Of a DNA stretch of 64,000 bases, positions 21,901 through 35,560 are shown piece after piece. The first letter of the stretch is position 1. Each line of letters begins with the position of its first letter. The stretch is from NCBI RefSeq assembly GCF_026151205.1, contig NC_087073.1:14651837-14715836 (forward strand). The letters run 5' to 3'. Source of the DNA: Bolinopsis microptera (taxonomy: Eukaryota > Ctenophora > Tentaculata > Lobata > Bolinopsidae). The notes beneath the pieces were generated by a model. That model saw only the letters and a program-made list of their open reading frames with translations. It did no database searches and was not told the DNA's origin. The translations under genes and the position numbers were made by a program.

Positions 21901-24900
21901 TTTTGGGGTCCCGCTAAGGAGGGCTGATTTTGGTAGTAAAGTCCACCTAAAGGGAAACCCTTGAGTAACCTTACATTTCCCCAAGTTTTCACACAAAGAC
22001 ACAACCCCCCCCAAATTTGGGATCTGACCGGCAATTGTTGTCTTGGTTTGCAACCTTCAGCAAGCAACCGGGAATATTAGCAGCACATTTATTTGTGAAA
22101 TGTTTATTAGTCGTTATCACCCCCTCTTTTGTATTTGTTTTGGTTATTTTGTGCCCCTTTTTTTTAAAAATGTGTTGTAAAATTAGTTTAAATTGTTTTC
22201 CCCCGTATTTGGCCCTGTGTGAAAGGCTTCTGTTTTATGAGAAAAGAGGAGTTATGGGCTGATTTAACAAACTTTTTTGTAAGGGAAATTGTTTTACCCC
22301 TGGCAATGTTTTTTTGTTAACCTTTGGGAATGTTTTTGAAACTTAATTATAAAATTTTATTTTTTAAAAGCGCAGCAATGATCACGAAATCTACCACAGA
22401 ACTCCCTTTTTCCTTTTTTTTATTTTTAAAGTTTTTTCTAGAAAAAAAAAAAATTTAAAAAAAACCCCAAAAACCAGCAAACCTCCCCCTCCCCCTAAGG
22501 GGCCCTTTGTAATTTTTTCTCTCTAGTATAAAATTTAAATTCAGCTGTAAATGTAAATTCGTTTTCCCTTGGGGAGTTACTTCCCAACCTCATAAATTTA
22601 ATATTAAAAGGGGGTTTTAAAGTGAACGAGTGGGAAAGCACGGTCTTTTTAATCAACTTTTAAAAACCCAATACCCCCAATCCCTTTGGATAAGGTGTGG
22701 TAATCATTAAAAAATTTTCCCGGAAAAAGGGGTTGAGGTTGGGTTAATTTAAAACGGGGGGGAATTTTTATTACTGGTTAAAGTTAAATTTTGGATTCAT
22801 AAGGCCCCACGGTATCAAAATTCTAGTTACATTTAAAAATTCTGTTCGAAAATTGGGTTTTATACATGTTTATTTGCCCGGGCAAAAACCGTTAACGTTG
22901 AAATATAGGGGTTATTTTAATCGGATGGGATAAAGTATTATGTTTTTTTAAATTTATTTTTTTAAACCCCAAATTTTAACCCTTTCCCCGTTATTATTGA
23001 GGGGAAGTTGGGTTTAAAAACATAAAGAGATACGATGATACGGAAGGGGGGTCAAACATAAAATACAAGAAGAGGGAAAAAAATTTGATACAAAAAGAGG
23101 GTCAAACAAAAGGGAAAACCCTTCCCACTTTGTACCATTTTAAAACGTGTAATGGGGGCACGTGATTACCAAAATTTTAACCGGGCTCCCCCCTTATGCA
23201 TTCACGTGGGTTTTATCCCACGGGGTTAAAATAAAAATTTATCTGGGGAATTTGTGGGGCCCCTTCAAATTTAAATTATTTTTCTTTAGTTTTTAACCCC
23301 CCTTGGCCTTAAGGGTATGGCAATCTACTTGCTCGATCCTACAAGTCGGAAATAACCCCGGGCAAACCTTCAATTTTTTTTCCCCAAATTTAGTATATAA
23401 ATTGGGTGGCATTTGGGCAACATCTTTTCCCCACGAAATAAAACACCCCAAAAATTTTGGGTTTTGGCCGGCTGCAATGTGCCAATCTTTACTGTTCATT
23501 TTTTTCCCCGCTTCTTTTTCCCCCTTTGTTGCACTCCTTTTTAAAGAAAAACCGCTAACTTGTGCCTTATTTTGTTGCCAGCTTTTCTTTTTTAAAAATT
23601 GGGACATAAAATTTAACCCAAAAAAGTGATAGAAACCCAAATTTTTAAATTTGAAGTTGAAGTGAAAACTTTGTTGTTGGGGAAAAGAGGATGGGGGTGG
23701 GTGACGTCTTTTGCGGAGGGACAAAACAACCCCAGTGTCCAAAAAAGAGGGCCCAAACAAAAGGAACCTTACATTTTGGGCCCCAGTTTAAAACGTTTTT
23801 TAATGGGGGTCATGATTTTACTCAGAAAACCCGGCCCCCCTTAAAGCCTTTATCACGAAAGGTTACCCCAGTTTTTAAAATATAACATTTATCGTGAATG
23901 TGGGGCCCCTCAAATTTTTGGGTTTTTTAAACCGTTTATACAACGGGTTTCCTAACATGTTTTTAAAAAATCTTTTTAAAAAAATTTTATATATCACTTT
24001 GCTTTTCCTAATCCGGGGCCTGTTATTACAGAAGGTTTTGGGTGTAATAATTTAAACCTTTTCAATACACGCGGGCAAAAAATCCCCGGGGAAAGGGGAT
24101 GAAGGGGAAATTTTTAAAACCCGGACAAAATCACGCCCACCCCATATCCCCATTTCACCCCCCCTTGGGTGTTGTTTTATCAACTCACTGTTCGTTTGTA
24201 GTTGCCCCCTAAATTGATTTACCTTGCCCCTTTTTTAAACCCTTAATTTCGGGGAAATTTTCGTGCTGTACCGCGGGGGAGTGCGGGCTCTTTATTCTTT
24301 TGCTGTATTGTGTTTTGTGTACCAGCTCTTTTTAAATTTTGTTATTTTGTAGGTTTGGAATGGCGAGTAAACCCCTTTTGCTTTGGGGTGGGTTTAGGGT
24401 AACAATTTGTTATGTTGAATAGTTGTAATAACCAGAATTATAGTTGTAAATAAAACCTGAAAATTAAAGACCCCTTGGCCCTTTTTTGGGTTTAAAATTT
24501 AAACCTTTTGGAAGATTGACTGTTTAAAAAATTTTTTTACCATTTGAAAAATTTTAGAAAAAAAAATTTGGGAAACCAAATGAATCTCAATTCTGTTTTT
24601 TTAACCCGCAAAGGGGGGTTCCAAAATATTTGAACAAATTGCTTTGCTTTAAGTGTTTAGCCTTACCATGGAAAAAATTAATATCTTTTTTCCCTACGTC
24701 ACAAAAAAAATTCCCAAACAATTTTTTTAATTTTTCCAGATATTTTTTTAAATTTGAAAACCCTTTGGGCTTTTTACTACAAATTACTAATTAGCTAATT
24801 AATTTATTTACCGCATGTTTCGAAAATTTAATCTAGTGGGAAAGCGGGGGATATGGGGAAAAAACGAAATTGTGTTAAAAAAAAACATTACAAAAAAAAC

Positions 24901-27900
24901 AAAATAATGTTAAAGCTTGTCCCTGTTTTTTAAAAAACGTTGTAAGAACCCCAATTTTTTAAATTTTTCTTTCTTAAATTTTAATAACGTGTTTTAAACA
25001 TATACATGCTTTTGTCCCCAAGAAAACGGGGTTACGATGCCCTGTGGGGGGGGGGGGGGGGGGGGGGGCGCCAAATTTCGTTTGTTTTTGGGGGGAAAAT
25101 TTTGGGAAAAAAATTGATACGGCATGGGAAAAAATGCGTGTTTTGCTCTAAAAAAACCTTTTAAGAGTTTTTTCCCGGGTGTATATCTAAATTCATAAAA
25201 TTTTTTTGCCCAAATTTTTAAAGGGAAGGGCCCCCAAAAGGAGAGGGGGCCCCCAAACAGGGCCCGGGGGTTTTTAAAGGGGGGGGGGGGGGGGCAAAAG
25301 GAAACCTTTAGCCACTGTGTTGTCCTGGATCTTGAATTTTGTTTTTACAACTTTATTTTAAATATTATAATTGTGTTACAAACCAAATAAACCAGATCAA
25401 CACCAGCCCCTTCAACCGATAGTAAAATTTAACGAGTGCTAGGTCGATAACCCAGCGTCACTAAATTGATTTGGGGAAGGGCGTATTACTGACGAGAGTA
25501 TCGACTTTAATTTTTTAAAAATTTTTTAAAATTTTTTAAAATTTTTTGTTTTTTGGTTTAAAATTGTTTTCCCTCCTGACAAGTGCCCCCAATGAAAATG
25601 TTTTTTTTAAATTTTTTTTCTGCAAATTATTCACACCCCAATTTTTTCTTCCCCAAATGTTTTCCAACCCTGTGGGGGTGTGTTTTGTTCAACAACCCTC
25701 TAAAAAACTGGGTAAAAGTTTCAAGCGTGTTGAAAGCTTGGCATTTAACCCTTTGTTTTGCCTTTACAAAATTTGGGTGCATTTTTTAAAACAATTGATA
25801 ATTTGGTTTTAAATGGGAAACCCCATTTATCCAAAAGTTTGGGGAAAAAAGGGAATTTAAATTTAAACGAATTTGATTTTTAGGGGGGTTAGGCTCTTGC
25901 TTTGTATCCGGTTTAACCCCCCGAATGAAGACAAAGAGTGGGGAACGGGGACTACCCCACAGTTGGCTATTGTCAAGGGCAAAAAATACTAAAATTGAAA
26001 GCGGCGTTTACAAAAATCCCCATATAATGCCCACATTTTCGCGTGGGTGCAGCGCAGCGCACGCGGGGCGCGGGGCGAAATAAAATAAAAAAAATTTTAA
26101 TATAATTTTTTATTTTTTTTTATTATTTGCAAAAAATTTAATCAAATAATTATTAACGAAACTTCCTTTGGGTCAGGGTTCATACCCTTCGAAGACTAAT
26201 ACGACCCCTCAAACCACTGTTTTGGAAACGAACAAGTTTCTGGAAAACAATGAAGTTAATTGGTTAAAGCTTGGAGTTCAGGAAACCCCCAAAAAAGCTC
26301 CGTATCGAAATTTCAGGTGGGCCCACCAATAGGCACTTTTATGCGAAATTTTTTTAAGCGCTTTGAATTTTTTCCGCGCTCGAAAAATTCTTTTTGGTTG
26401 GTTGTTTTTGGAAATTTTTTCAGTATTTAAACCCCGGTTTTTGGGGGACAAAATTGGCAATCCCCAAAAGCCTTGCGAACAACACTTCCGTCGTAAATTT
26501 TCCATCAAAAATGGAAAAAACGGGGGAGCTGAAACTGGGATCGACTGTTTCGGGGGAATTGCGATTTTCCCCGGAAAAAACGACGGGGAATTTAGCAAAA
26601 CCCGTGTCGAGAGTTCAGAAAACCCTTTTGGGTAAAGAGCAAAGAGGGAAGTTTTTTAAAAAAAGGTGGTTTTAAAAGAAAGACTTTAAATTTAAAGGGA
26701 AATTTGGTCGTTGCTTTTATAATTTTTAACCGGGGGGAAAAGGGGCAGAAGAGCCGAAAAAAAAAAATTTTTATGGGTTGGGGAAAAAAACGTTTAAAAA
26801 AAGATTTTTTAAATACTTTATTTTTCCCCCTTATCAAAAAAAATTTTTATCTTTCCAGACGAATCTTCTCGACATTTTTTTTTTAAAAAGGGCACCTGTT
26901 TTGTATGTTTATGTAAAAAAACCCAATGGGGGGGTTTTGGATCGGTTCCCGCCAGAAAATAATTAAATTTAACACTGACGATTACATTAATGATTTAAAA
27001 AAGCGTGTTTAATCAATAAATTTTTCAAATTAAAAACTGCAAATTTGGTAATAAATTTTTGTTTTTTTAAAATTTTGGGGGAATTTAATTTTTTAAATTT
27101 TTAAATTGTATATTATGTACAACTTTAAAAGATTTTCCTTTTTTCCAACAGGGGTTTCAATCCAAAATTCAGGGTTTTTTCATTGAACCCAAAAAGACCA
27201 GTGATGAAAATTTCAATCTTATTTTAAAAAACCTAAATCCAAACACCTGAATAAAAGATATAAAATTCCCCATTTTGATCACAAAAACTACAAAATACAA
27301 TTTGCCCCCTCACCCCCAGGAAGGAGGGCGAAGTACCAATCCCCCCCCCCCTCGCCCCCCTTGCCCCCTTATTTCCCCCCAAACCCCAGTCTGTTCCTTG
27401 TCTTCTCTCCCTCCTTTTCCCTTTGGTTTTTTCCCTGCGACCATTGGCATTTCAAAAACGAAATAAAGGGGGCCCAAATATAGCTTTTTCCACCCCTATT
27501 GTAATGCTGGAGGGGGGTGGTAAAAAAGGGCCTGGGCAGTGTGTTTTTTGTAGTCGTGGACGATTCCCTAAAGCCCGGTTTTAAACCCTTTTAGGGGGGA
27601 TGGGACGTTACCCCCGAAAAAATAAATTTAAAATGCAGAAAACGGGTTTTGGACGAACTTACCAAAGCAAAAATTTTTTACAATTTATATACTTGAAAGA
27701 GTATTTTTTTAAGGGAAGCAAAGTGCTACCCTTTAATTTTCCCCTTTTTGGGGAAAAAGGCCTTGGTTCAAATTGTGGTAGGAGGGAAAACCCCCTGGGG
27801 GGAAGGGTTTGCGCCTCCCTCTTTGTTGACAGCTTGGGTTTTCCCTTCACCTATTAAATGGCGAATTGGTGGGGGGGATGTTTTTTCCTACTTTCCCACT

Positions 27901-29574
27901 ACCCAAACCCATCATCTGAAAAGCCGGTGATTAAATTTGTAAATGTCGTTTTTTTAAATATGTTTTAATTTCGTTTTTGGGCAATTTGTGTTTTTTTTAA
28001 AAGTACTTTGATAGGGGAAAACAAACTCTAGGCTTGCCCTTTTGTTTGGGAAAACCCCAAATAAAAAAGGGATTTTCTAAAAATTTGGTTTGCAAAATAA
28101 AATTTTTTTTTAAAATTTCTAACAATTGCCCCAAAGTGAATTTTTACACGACATTATGGAGGACACGGGCCAATTAATTTAGCAATAGGAACAAAGGATT
28201 TTTAAAAATTTGTTTTTTTGGCGTACAGTGAATTTTCAAAAAATGAAAATTACAAATTATGTCTTGGTAAAAAGGTGAAAACCAAAAATTTTAAAATTTT
28301 AAATTTTAATTAATAATCTTTAAAATTCAAGCAAATTAAAGGAAAAATAATAAAAGTTTTTTTAAAAAACCGAAAAGATCATTAAGAAAGTTTAATTTAT
28401 GCAAAAATTTTTCAGATTTTGGGGAAATGAAAATCGTAATTAAAAAAAAATTTTCCCCGACCCAAAATTTAAAAATTTAAAGGGGGGGAAAAAAAAATTA
28501 AAATTTTACAAAAACGTTTTAACTAAGCCCCTGTTTTTGGGTTTCAAATGAAAATTTTCTTTAAAATTTTTTTTTTTTGAAATGAAAACCAAAACTGGCC
28601 CAAATTTTTGGGCTGTAATCGGGGGAATTTTTTCAGCGAATTTTTTCCCTTGATAAGTGGAGGGAATAAAATCACTTTCTTTTACCCTTCATGAAACCCC
28701 AAAATTTTGCTCCCCCTTAAAAATTGGGCCCCGAAAAAACCGTTTTTTAAAAAACCCCCCTTAAAGTCAAACTGTTAGTCTATTTTTTCTGTTTACTGTT
28801 CCCCAAATTTTAGACTTTTTTTAAAGCTCATCCCAAATTTCTTTTCATGTCAAGTAAAAACCGTGAAAATGAACCTGAAACCCCTTTGAAATTTACATAG
28901 TTCACATGTCTACAAAAACCAAAAAAAAATTAAAAATGGGTTTTTGTCGGTTATAAAAATTTATGATTTTGGGTTCCCAACTTTTTGGTGAATGTTTAAT
29001 TGCTGAAGTTTTTCCGAAATTTCATTCAAAAAAATTTATATCCCAATCTTTTTAAGGGGTTTCTTTTATAATTGAACATGGGTTACTCGCCTTAAATTTT
29101 CCACATTTGACTTTATAAGATAAAATTTTGTTAGTCGTTTTTAAAATATATCCCCACCCCAAAACATTGTTTTCTTTGTTCCGTTGTATAAAATAATAGT
29201 TACATGTCTCCAAAAACCCAAAAAAAATTTCTACTGCTTTTTTGTCGAGTTTTCAAAATTTTGATTTTATTTTTCCGGGATTCTTGAAAATTTGAAAAAT
29301 TGTCTGAAGATTTTTCCCATTTCATTTTCCGGCCCAAATATTTTGCGTTATAGTGTTTCTTTAAAAATTGAAATCTTTTTGCTGGGCTTAAAATTCCAAT
29401 TTGAGTTAAAAAAAGATGATATCTTTAAAGTTGGGTCTTTAAGGGTTTAACACTAGCCCCTCCGGGTTTTGTGCTTTTTTCAAAAAAAAAATTGGGGAAA
29501 AAAACCCCCCCTTTCTCTACGTTTGGGTTACCATCAATAAAAAAAGGGGGTTAAAAAGTGGTAATGACAAAAGT

Positions 29575-29681
29575 AGGGGGGGGGGGGTGCCCCATTTTTA
29601 ATGTTTATTAAAGTATATCCCCGCCCTCAAATGGGGAAAAAAAACCCTAAATTTTAATAACTTTATTTTCCCTACCCCCCC

Positions 29682-29736
<55 letters not shown>

Positions 29737-30090
29737 ACCCCCCCCCCCCCCCCCCTTTAAATCTGCGGGGCCCAAAAAAGGGCCAACTTTTTTAAATTTT
29801 TGGGTTTATTTAAAAAATTTTTTGGGGGGGAAAAAAATTTTTTGGTTTTTTTTAAAAGAAAATTTTCAAAGTTTTCTTGGCAAATTTTTTTATTTTTCAA
29901 ACTACCCTGATTTATTAGAGGGCCCAAAAAATTTTTTTTTGGTTTTCGAAGTTCGATATAAATTTTGGACTCGGGGGGTTCCCCCTTATCTTGTTAATGG
30001 TTTTCAGAAGGCAGGCCCCCCTTTGGGGTTTGGGGTCGGAAAGGGGAGCTCTGCCTTCAGAAGGGACGTATCGAGGGGGGACTCGGAACC
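29575..30090. repeat. Corrupted MITE copies with long C tract
   Basis: The first part (29600-29690) retains ATTAAAGTATAT, CCCCG and the TTTTAATAACTTTA-like arms of the 13462 MITE, followed by a C tract to about 29756. The second part (29940-30090) matches 40190-40335 in word order: TTTTCGAAGT, AATTTTGGACTCG, GAAGGCAGGCC, GGGAGCTCT, ACGTATCGAG. Confidence 0.65.
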
Positions 30091-31359
30091 CAACATTTTT
30101 TTTAAGCCAAAAATTTGATCAAAGGTTTTTTTTTTGAAACCTTTCTTTTTTTTCCCATTTTGCTTAGCCGAAAATTTTTTTTTTGATTTCGAAGTCCAAA
30201 AAAAAATTTGTTATTCATTTTTATTTCTAAAGTTATCCTAAAAAACATTTCCATTTTCTCGGTCAAAAAACCAAAAAAGAACCCCAAAATTTTTACGTAT
30301 CTTGGGAAATTTTTAAAAATTTTATTCCCAGGAGTTTTAAATTTTTAATAACCCTTAGGCAATAATCTAATTGGGTTTTTGTGGTTTTCAGTGGGAATTA
30401 GTTGCTTGTTCCCCCCTTTTAACCGCTTTTGCAAGTTTATTTTGTCCTTCCCCCCTTTCGAATTTTGCGGAAAAATTTTAAGGGCCCTGTTAAGGGGAGT
30501 TTTTCGCAAAAGTGACTCCATTTCTGGAAATGTAGACAATCACGGGGGCTCAGTTAAACGCCAGCGGGTTAGCTTGTACTAGCAGGGGGGTGCTTGCGAA
30601 CCCCCCTGAAAGCTCCCCTGTTTTAAAATCCGTGACACAAAAAAAGCTTCCCCCAAAAAAAAGCGTTTCTATTGGGTTTCAAATGATCACGTATATGGGT
30701 CCGCAAATTGATTCGCTCCCCGGGGTGCATCGGGACCCCCATTGTATAAATAGCCCCCGGCCCCAAAATACCCTCGGGTTCCATTCGTCCCCCTTCCGAA
30801 ATTTTTTTGGCACTCTTTGCCCCTACCAGTGTCCCTTTCGTTTATCATCTTTTAAAAGAAAAAAGAGCCGTAAAGTAGGGGATGTTTCGTTGATCGCCCA
30901 AACTCCCGTTTGTTCTTTGAATTTACCGACCCTTTTTTTTTCCTGCTTTCTTTGAAACTTTTCCCCGAAGAGAAAACGGGTTTACAACTCACAAGTGGGG
31001 GTCACTTGTTTCGACTTTCAGGATGTAAGTTACTTCTCAGTGCCCAATTTTTATCCCATTGGGAGCCTGTTTAAAATTTAAATTTTTCATTTCTTTTGTA
31101 TGAGTGTGCCTGAAATGTGCAAACTGTGCCGATAACAAATATTTAAAACAACTAGTTCCCCAAAGAGCTTTCTTTTGGGTTGTTTTCCCCCCCAATAACG
31201 AAAAAAAACATGTTAGGGTGGGCCCAAATTTTGGGGTTAAAAAAGGTGTTTTAAAAATGAATTTTGAAAAAAAAAATTCATTTTCAAAAAATGGGGGAAT
31301 TTAAACCTGGGTTTTTTTTTTTCCCTTTTCTCATAAAAAAAAACTCCCCTTTAATGCCA

Positions 31360-31380
31360 TTGCCCCCCCCCCCCCCAAAA

Positions 31381-31414
<34 letters not shown>

Positions 31415-31905
31415 ACCCCCCCCCCCCCCCCCCCCCCCCCCCGTTAGAAGCCCCTACGGAAACCAAAATTTTTAAAGCTTTTTGGGCCCCCAAAATTTTG
31501 AAAACAATTAAATTTTAATATTTTTAATGAGACTTTAAATTTAATTTTGGAAAGATAAAAGTAAAAAAATTTTTTTTAAAAATTTGGGTACAAAGGGAAA
31601 AAAAAAACCCCCAAAGAACAAAATTGCAATAAAATCTCGGTTTTGGGGGATTTCTAGCCAAAAAGACTTCATTTAAAAAAGGGAAAAAACTCTACATTTT
31701 TCAATATTTTTGGGTTTTCAAATTTTTTTGGTTTTGATTTAAAATTTGCATTTTAAAATTTATTTTTTGGGCCCCGATTTTTTTTTTAGGCCCCCCCAAC
31801 CCCAAAAAGTAGAATTTTTAAAGTATTCTCCGCCCCCAAAAACGGGGAAAAAACCTACATTTTTTAAAATACTTTTAAAAGGCAGCCCCCCCCCCCCCCC
31901 CCCCA
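31360..31905. repeat. Long C tracts and second corrupted MITE copy
   Basis: Interrupted C tracts at about 31365-31442. At 31800-31905 a corrupted copy of the MITE end (AAAGTATTCTCCG, CCTACATTTT, AATACTTTTAA) runs into another C run. Another C tract lies near 32130-32150. Confidence 0.55.
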
Positions 31906-34859
31906 ATAAGGGAACATATTCATGAGGAAACCCTTTTAAAGTTTTAAATTATAACTAACCTCCCCGTTTTAACGGGATTGGAAACCTTACCAAAAATTTA
32001 AGGGCTTTTTGTTTCCCAAAGTAACAAACAAAATTTAACATTCTCATGGGAATTCCCAAAAGAGCTTTGGGTAATAATTTTCCCTTTTCTATGTAATACT
32101 TCCCCGGGGCCTTCAATAGTTCCGGGGGCCCCCCCCCCCCCCCCCCCCCCAAAAAAAAACAAAATGAAATAAATATATGGGGAAAAAAAGCAACATCCTT
32201 TTTTCAAAAATCGGATTTATAAAAGGGAGCGGGGTTTTGGGGCAATATTTTTTTTTTGGTAGTGAGGTTTGGAACACAACCAAAAAACAGCTACATCGCT
32301 TTTTAGTGGCCCCCACGTTTTCTTGAGGGAAACTTAGGATAAGTTTGGGTCGATCGGGTTTGAAACACGAAGGCGGGGGGCGTGCAAAAATTTAAAACCG
32401 TAGGAGTACTTAAAGGGGGCAAACCCCCCTGCCCTTGGTTTGGCCCTGCACCAGAATGCCCGACACTAGGTTCCTTTTTTTTCCCCTTTGTTAAATTTTT
32501 CTGGACCCCTTTCCCAGGGGGAAGATTTTAGGGGGGGTCCCAAGGGAAAAAAAATGGAGGAAATGTTTGCCGGAAGATGCTGCAAACGTTTTACAGGAAA
32601 AACTGAATAACCCCAGAAGGGGCGAGCGAATGGGGTATTTACCCCCAAAAAATTTGGAGGGGGGATGATACGTTTACAAACCCGGGAGCATTGGTGCGGG
32701 GCCCTCGAATGATTGGGGCCTAAAACAAGTACAAGTAAATCTTTAAAAGGAGAAAGAGAAAAAGGCTTTTTTGAAGGAAATTTTTTTAAAAAACGAACGA
32801 CCAACTTTAAGAAAAAAACGACCAAGGGATAAGATTTTAGAAAAATAAAAAAAACAAAGGGGGCAGGTCCAAAGTTTTTAAAAATGGCTGATTTTTGAGC
32901 TCCGCCCAAAATTTTAAAGCTTTTTCCCCCAAAATTTTGATCAATTTTTAAATTTTTGAATGAGCTAACTTTTGTGAAAGATAATATTTTTGGTCATAAT
33001 GAACGGGTTTGCTTTTAAACATGAAAAGGTTTGTACCTTATCGGGCCTTAATTTGACGGACATTAATTTTAACGCCCGGGGGACCTTTTAAATTTTTTTC
33101 TCAATGCCCTTTTAAATTTAAATTCCCTTCATTTTTTGGGCCCTCCAAGTTTAAAGGGCCGTTTAATTTTTTTTCAAAAAATTTGAACTTTTTTTTCCAG
33201 AAAATGACAACTAAAGAGAACTTTATTTGCCGTTTAAATTTAAAAGACAGAAAAGTTCTCCCTTTTCCGCCGAGGCCCGAAAAATTTCTAGTATAGACAA
33301 AGGGTGTTTTTTTAAGGGGCCCCTTTGCAAAAAAGTCAAAGAAAAATTTTGGCCCAAACAACAACTTTGTTATGAGCTAGTCCCCGCCCCAAAATTACAA
33401 ACTTGTTTTCCGCCCTAAAAAATTACCGGGGAACTCGTGTTTCCAAGGACTTGGGCTATTAACGAGGCAAAAGGGGTTTTTTTTGAAAATAAAATTTTTT
33501 ATAGATTGCCCAAAGGCCCCTTTAAACGCTTGGTAAATCGACTTTAATTTAATTTTAAAATCTATATTTAATTTTTTAATATCTGCCCCCCGGGGAAAAA
33601 AAAACTGCAAAAAACTTGAGTTCGGGGAAAAATTTAAAATTTCCCCAATGGTATCAGAGTTAGACTACGCAATTTTGAGTAAAAAGAAAAAAACCCCCTT
33701 TGGAAAAAAGCGGGGCCCCTTGAGAATCGCTAATTTAGAGCGGGGAAATGGAAAAGGACGTCCAAACCCAAGGCCCAAAAACCCCTTTCAAATCTTTTTC
33801 GAAGATATTCCCTCAAAAAGTTTACCCCCAAAACTCCCCCCACCCTTTTTAAAAAAACTTAATCATGTGAGTCCTTTTTAAAAAGGTTTACATTTCAGGG
33901 CCAAAAACACCGCCAAAAAAAAAAGAAAAGGGGGGGCCCCCAACCCCTGTTGGGTAGCGTGACACCCCACAGAAGTAGACCAAAGTGGCTTCCTTTCTTG
34001 TGAAATTTTTATCAATCCCCTTGGTTTTCCCAGGCCTTTATTTGGGGTTTTTTTCCAATTTTTCAATTAGGGCAGTTAATTATATAACCTTTTGAAGCTG
34101 CCCCCCAAAATGACCAAAAAAGAGGGTTAAATTTTTTTAAATTTCCCGTGTTGTAGCCTAAGTTTATTAGGAAAACTTTGGAAAAAGAGATCAAGTTTCT
34201 TGCTGACCCTTGAAAAATGTAAAGCGTTTTAAAACTGGGGGCAAAACAAATTCACAAAGCCCCAAAAAGGGTGAACCAATTGAAATTTAGCAACGTTTAA
34301 AATTAAAAAGCGTTTTAAAAAAGTTTTATTTTAATTTTTAAATTTTTTGAAGGAAAAATTCTTTAAAAAGTTTTTTTTGGCCCAAAGTTGGTTTTTTAAA
34401 AGGGTTTTTTTTTTCGTTTTAAAAAATATTTTCAGCACGGAAACCCTTTTGTGGGAAAAATAAAAAAGCGATATTAAAAAACTGATATGGGAACTTTTTA
34501 ACTTTTTTCTGCTTAACGACCCGTTTTTCCCTTTTTTTTCTGTATAAAAAATTTGGGTTTAAAAATCATTTTCTGGAAAAAAAAAAAAGTTTTTTTTAAA
34601 AAAGGGAAAAAATTTGGAATTTTTTTATGGTTTTTGAAATGCTTCTAGGTTCTTTTTAATTTCGTTCTTTAAATTTTGTCCGTTTTATTTAATTGGGCCG
34701 TCCAAATAAAGGGCCCCATAAGGTAGTTTTTTCCCGAAAAAAATTTGAAAAATGTTTAAAACAAAAATTTTTTGGTACAAATCATTTTTCCGGGGGGAGG
34801 CCTTTTCCCAGATCGAAATTACAAAGGGGGGCCCCCCGGCCCAAAAAAAAATACGAAAG

Positions 34860-34965
34860 GGGGGGGGGGCGGACTTCGAAAACCGAACAAAATATTTCGG
34901 GGCCCTAAGACAGGGAAAATGAAACATGAACTTAAAGTAAGTGTTTTCCCGAAAAACTTTTAAAA
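34860..34965. repeat. Corrupted copy of the 39.9-kb MITE end
   Basis: A G run followed by GCGGACTTCGAAAACCGAA, then ATATTTCGG and AACATGA, in the same order as the clean copy from 39955. Confidence 0.6.
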
Positions 34966-35560
34966 TTTTTGACTTAAAAATTTTTTCGGGAAAAAAAAAA
35001 AAAAAAACAAATTTTTTTGAAACAAATAAAAAAAATTGGGGCCTTTTTTTGGGCCCCTTGGGGCCGATTTTTTTGGGGGGGGGGGGGGCGATTTGGGCCC
35101 CCGAAACATTTAAATATGCGACTCATAAATAATATTTCCCAAACCCGGGTTTTTAAAAAAAAGGTGAATCGCTAGGAAAACTTCAAAAATTATTTCGTTC
35201 GTTCTCCCCCGATAATTTTTCAGAAAAACCGTTTGTATCAAAGTCGTGACCCCCCATTGTCCCTTTCACTAAGTCGTTTCAAACACTAGTATTTGGCAAA
35301 ACCAAGTTTTCAGCCGCGCGCTCTTTCCGGCAGGTCTACAAAAGTGTGACAAAAAACCCGCACTTTAGTACAAAAAAGGGGGGGTGTCACGTCCCGTCTA
35401 TTTCCCGCTTTTTACCTTTGAATCCCAAAAAGGAATGGGCATTGGCGGAAAATAGGGGGGACAAAAGTGGGCAGCAAAAATTTTTCCCGAGGCCCGGGGG
35501 AAAAAGTTTTCGAAAAAGGAAAATTTTTTTTTGTGGGTTTACCCTGTAAAATCCCGTTTT

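Larger units (their letters stand above)
15860..35560. other. Low-accuracy sequence block with inflated homopolymers
   Basis: About 19.7 kb dominated by expanded runs of all four bases (AAAA, TTTT, CCCC, GGGG), no long ORF of plausible composition, and no conserved domain. The edges are sharp. PIGL loses frame at the left edge through homopolymer changes, and ordinary sequence resumes near 35548. Inside, corrupted but collinear copies of repeats that are clean elsewhere can be read: 29940-30090 follows 40190-40335, and 34860-34960 follows 39955-40050. 31780-31905 and 29575-29760 follow the 13462-14184 MITE ends. The short ORFs here should not be trusted. Missing parts of PIGL and perhaps ALG11 5' exons may lie here. 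Confidence 0.85.

Noticed and set aside
31360-31450. CRISPR or other prokaryotic arrays
   Set aside because: The window is eukaryotic; repeated tracts are homopolymers and MITE ends with no spacer-repeat structure.
31264-31518. Proline-rich (or glycine-rich on the other strand) protein
   Set aside because: It is a translation of C tracts at repeat ends, not a gene.
16092-35549. Several dozen ORFs of 60-170 codons
   Set aside because: They lie in the corrupted block, are rich in Phe/Lys/Gly/Pro from homopolymers, overlap on both strands and show no domain.
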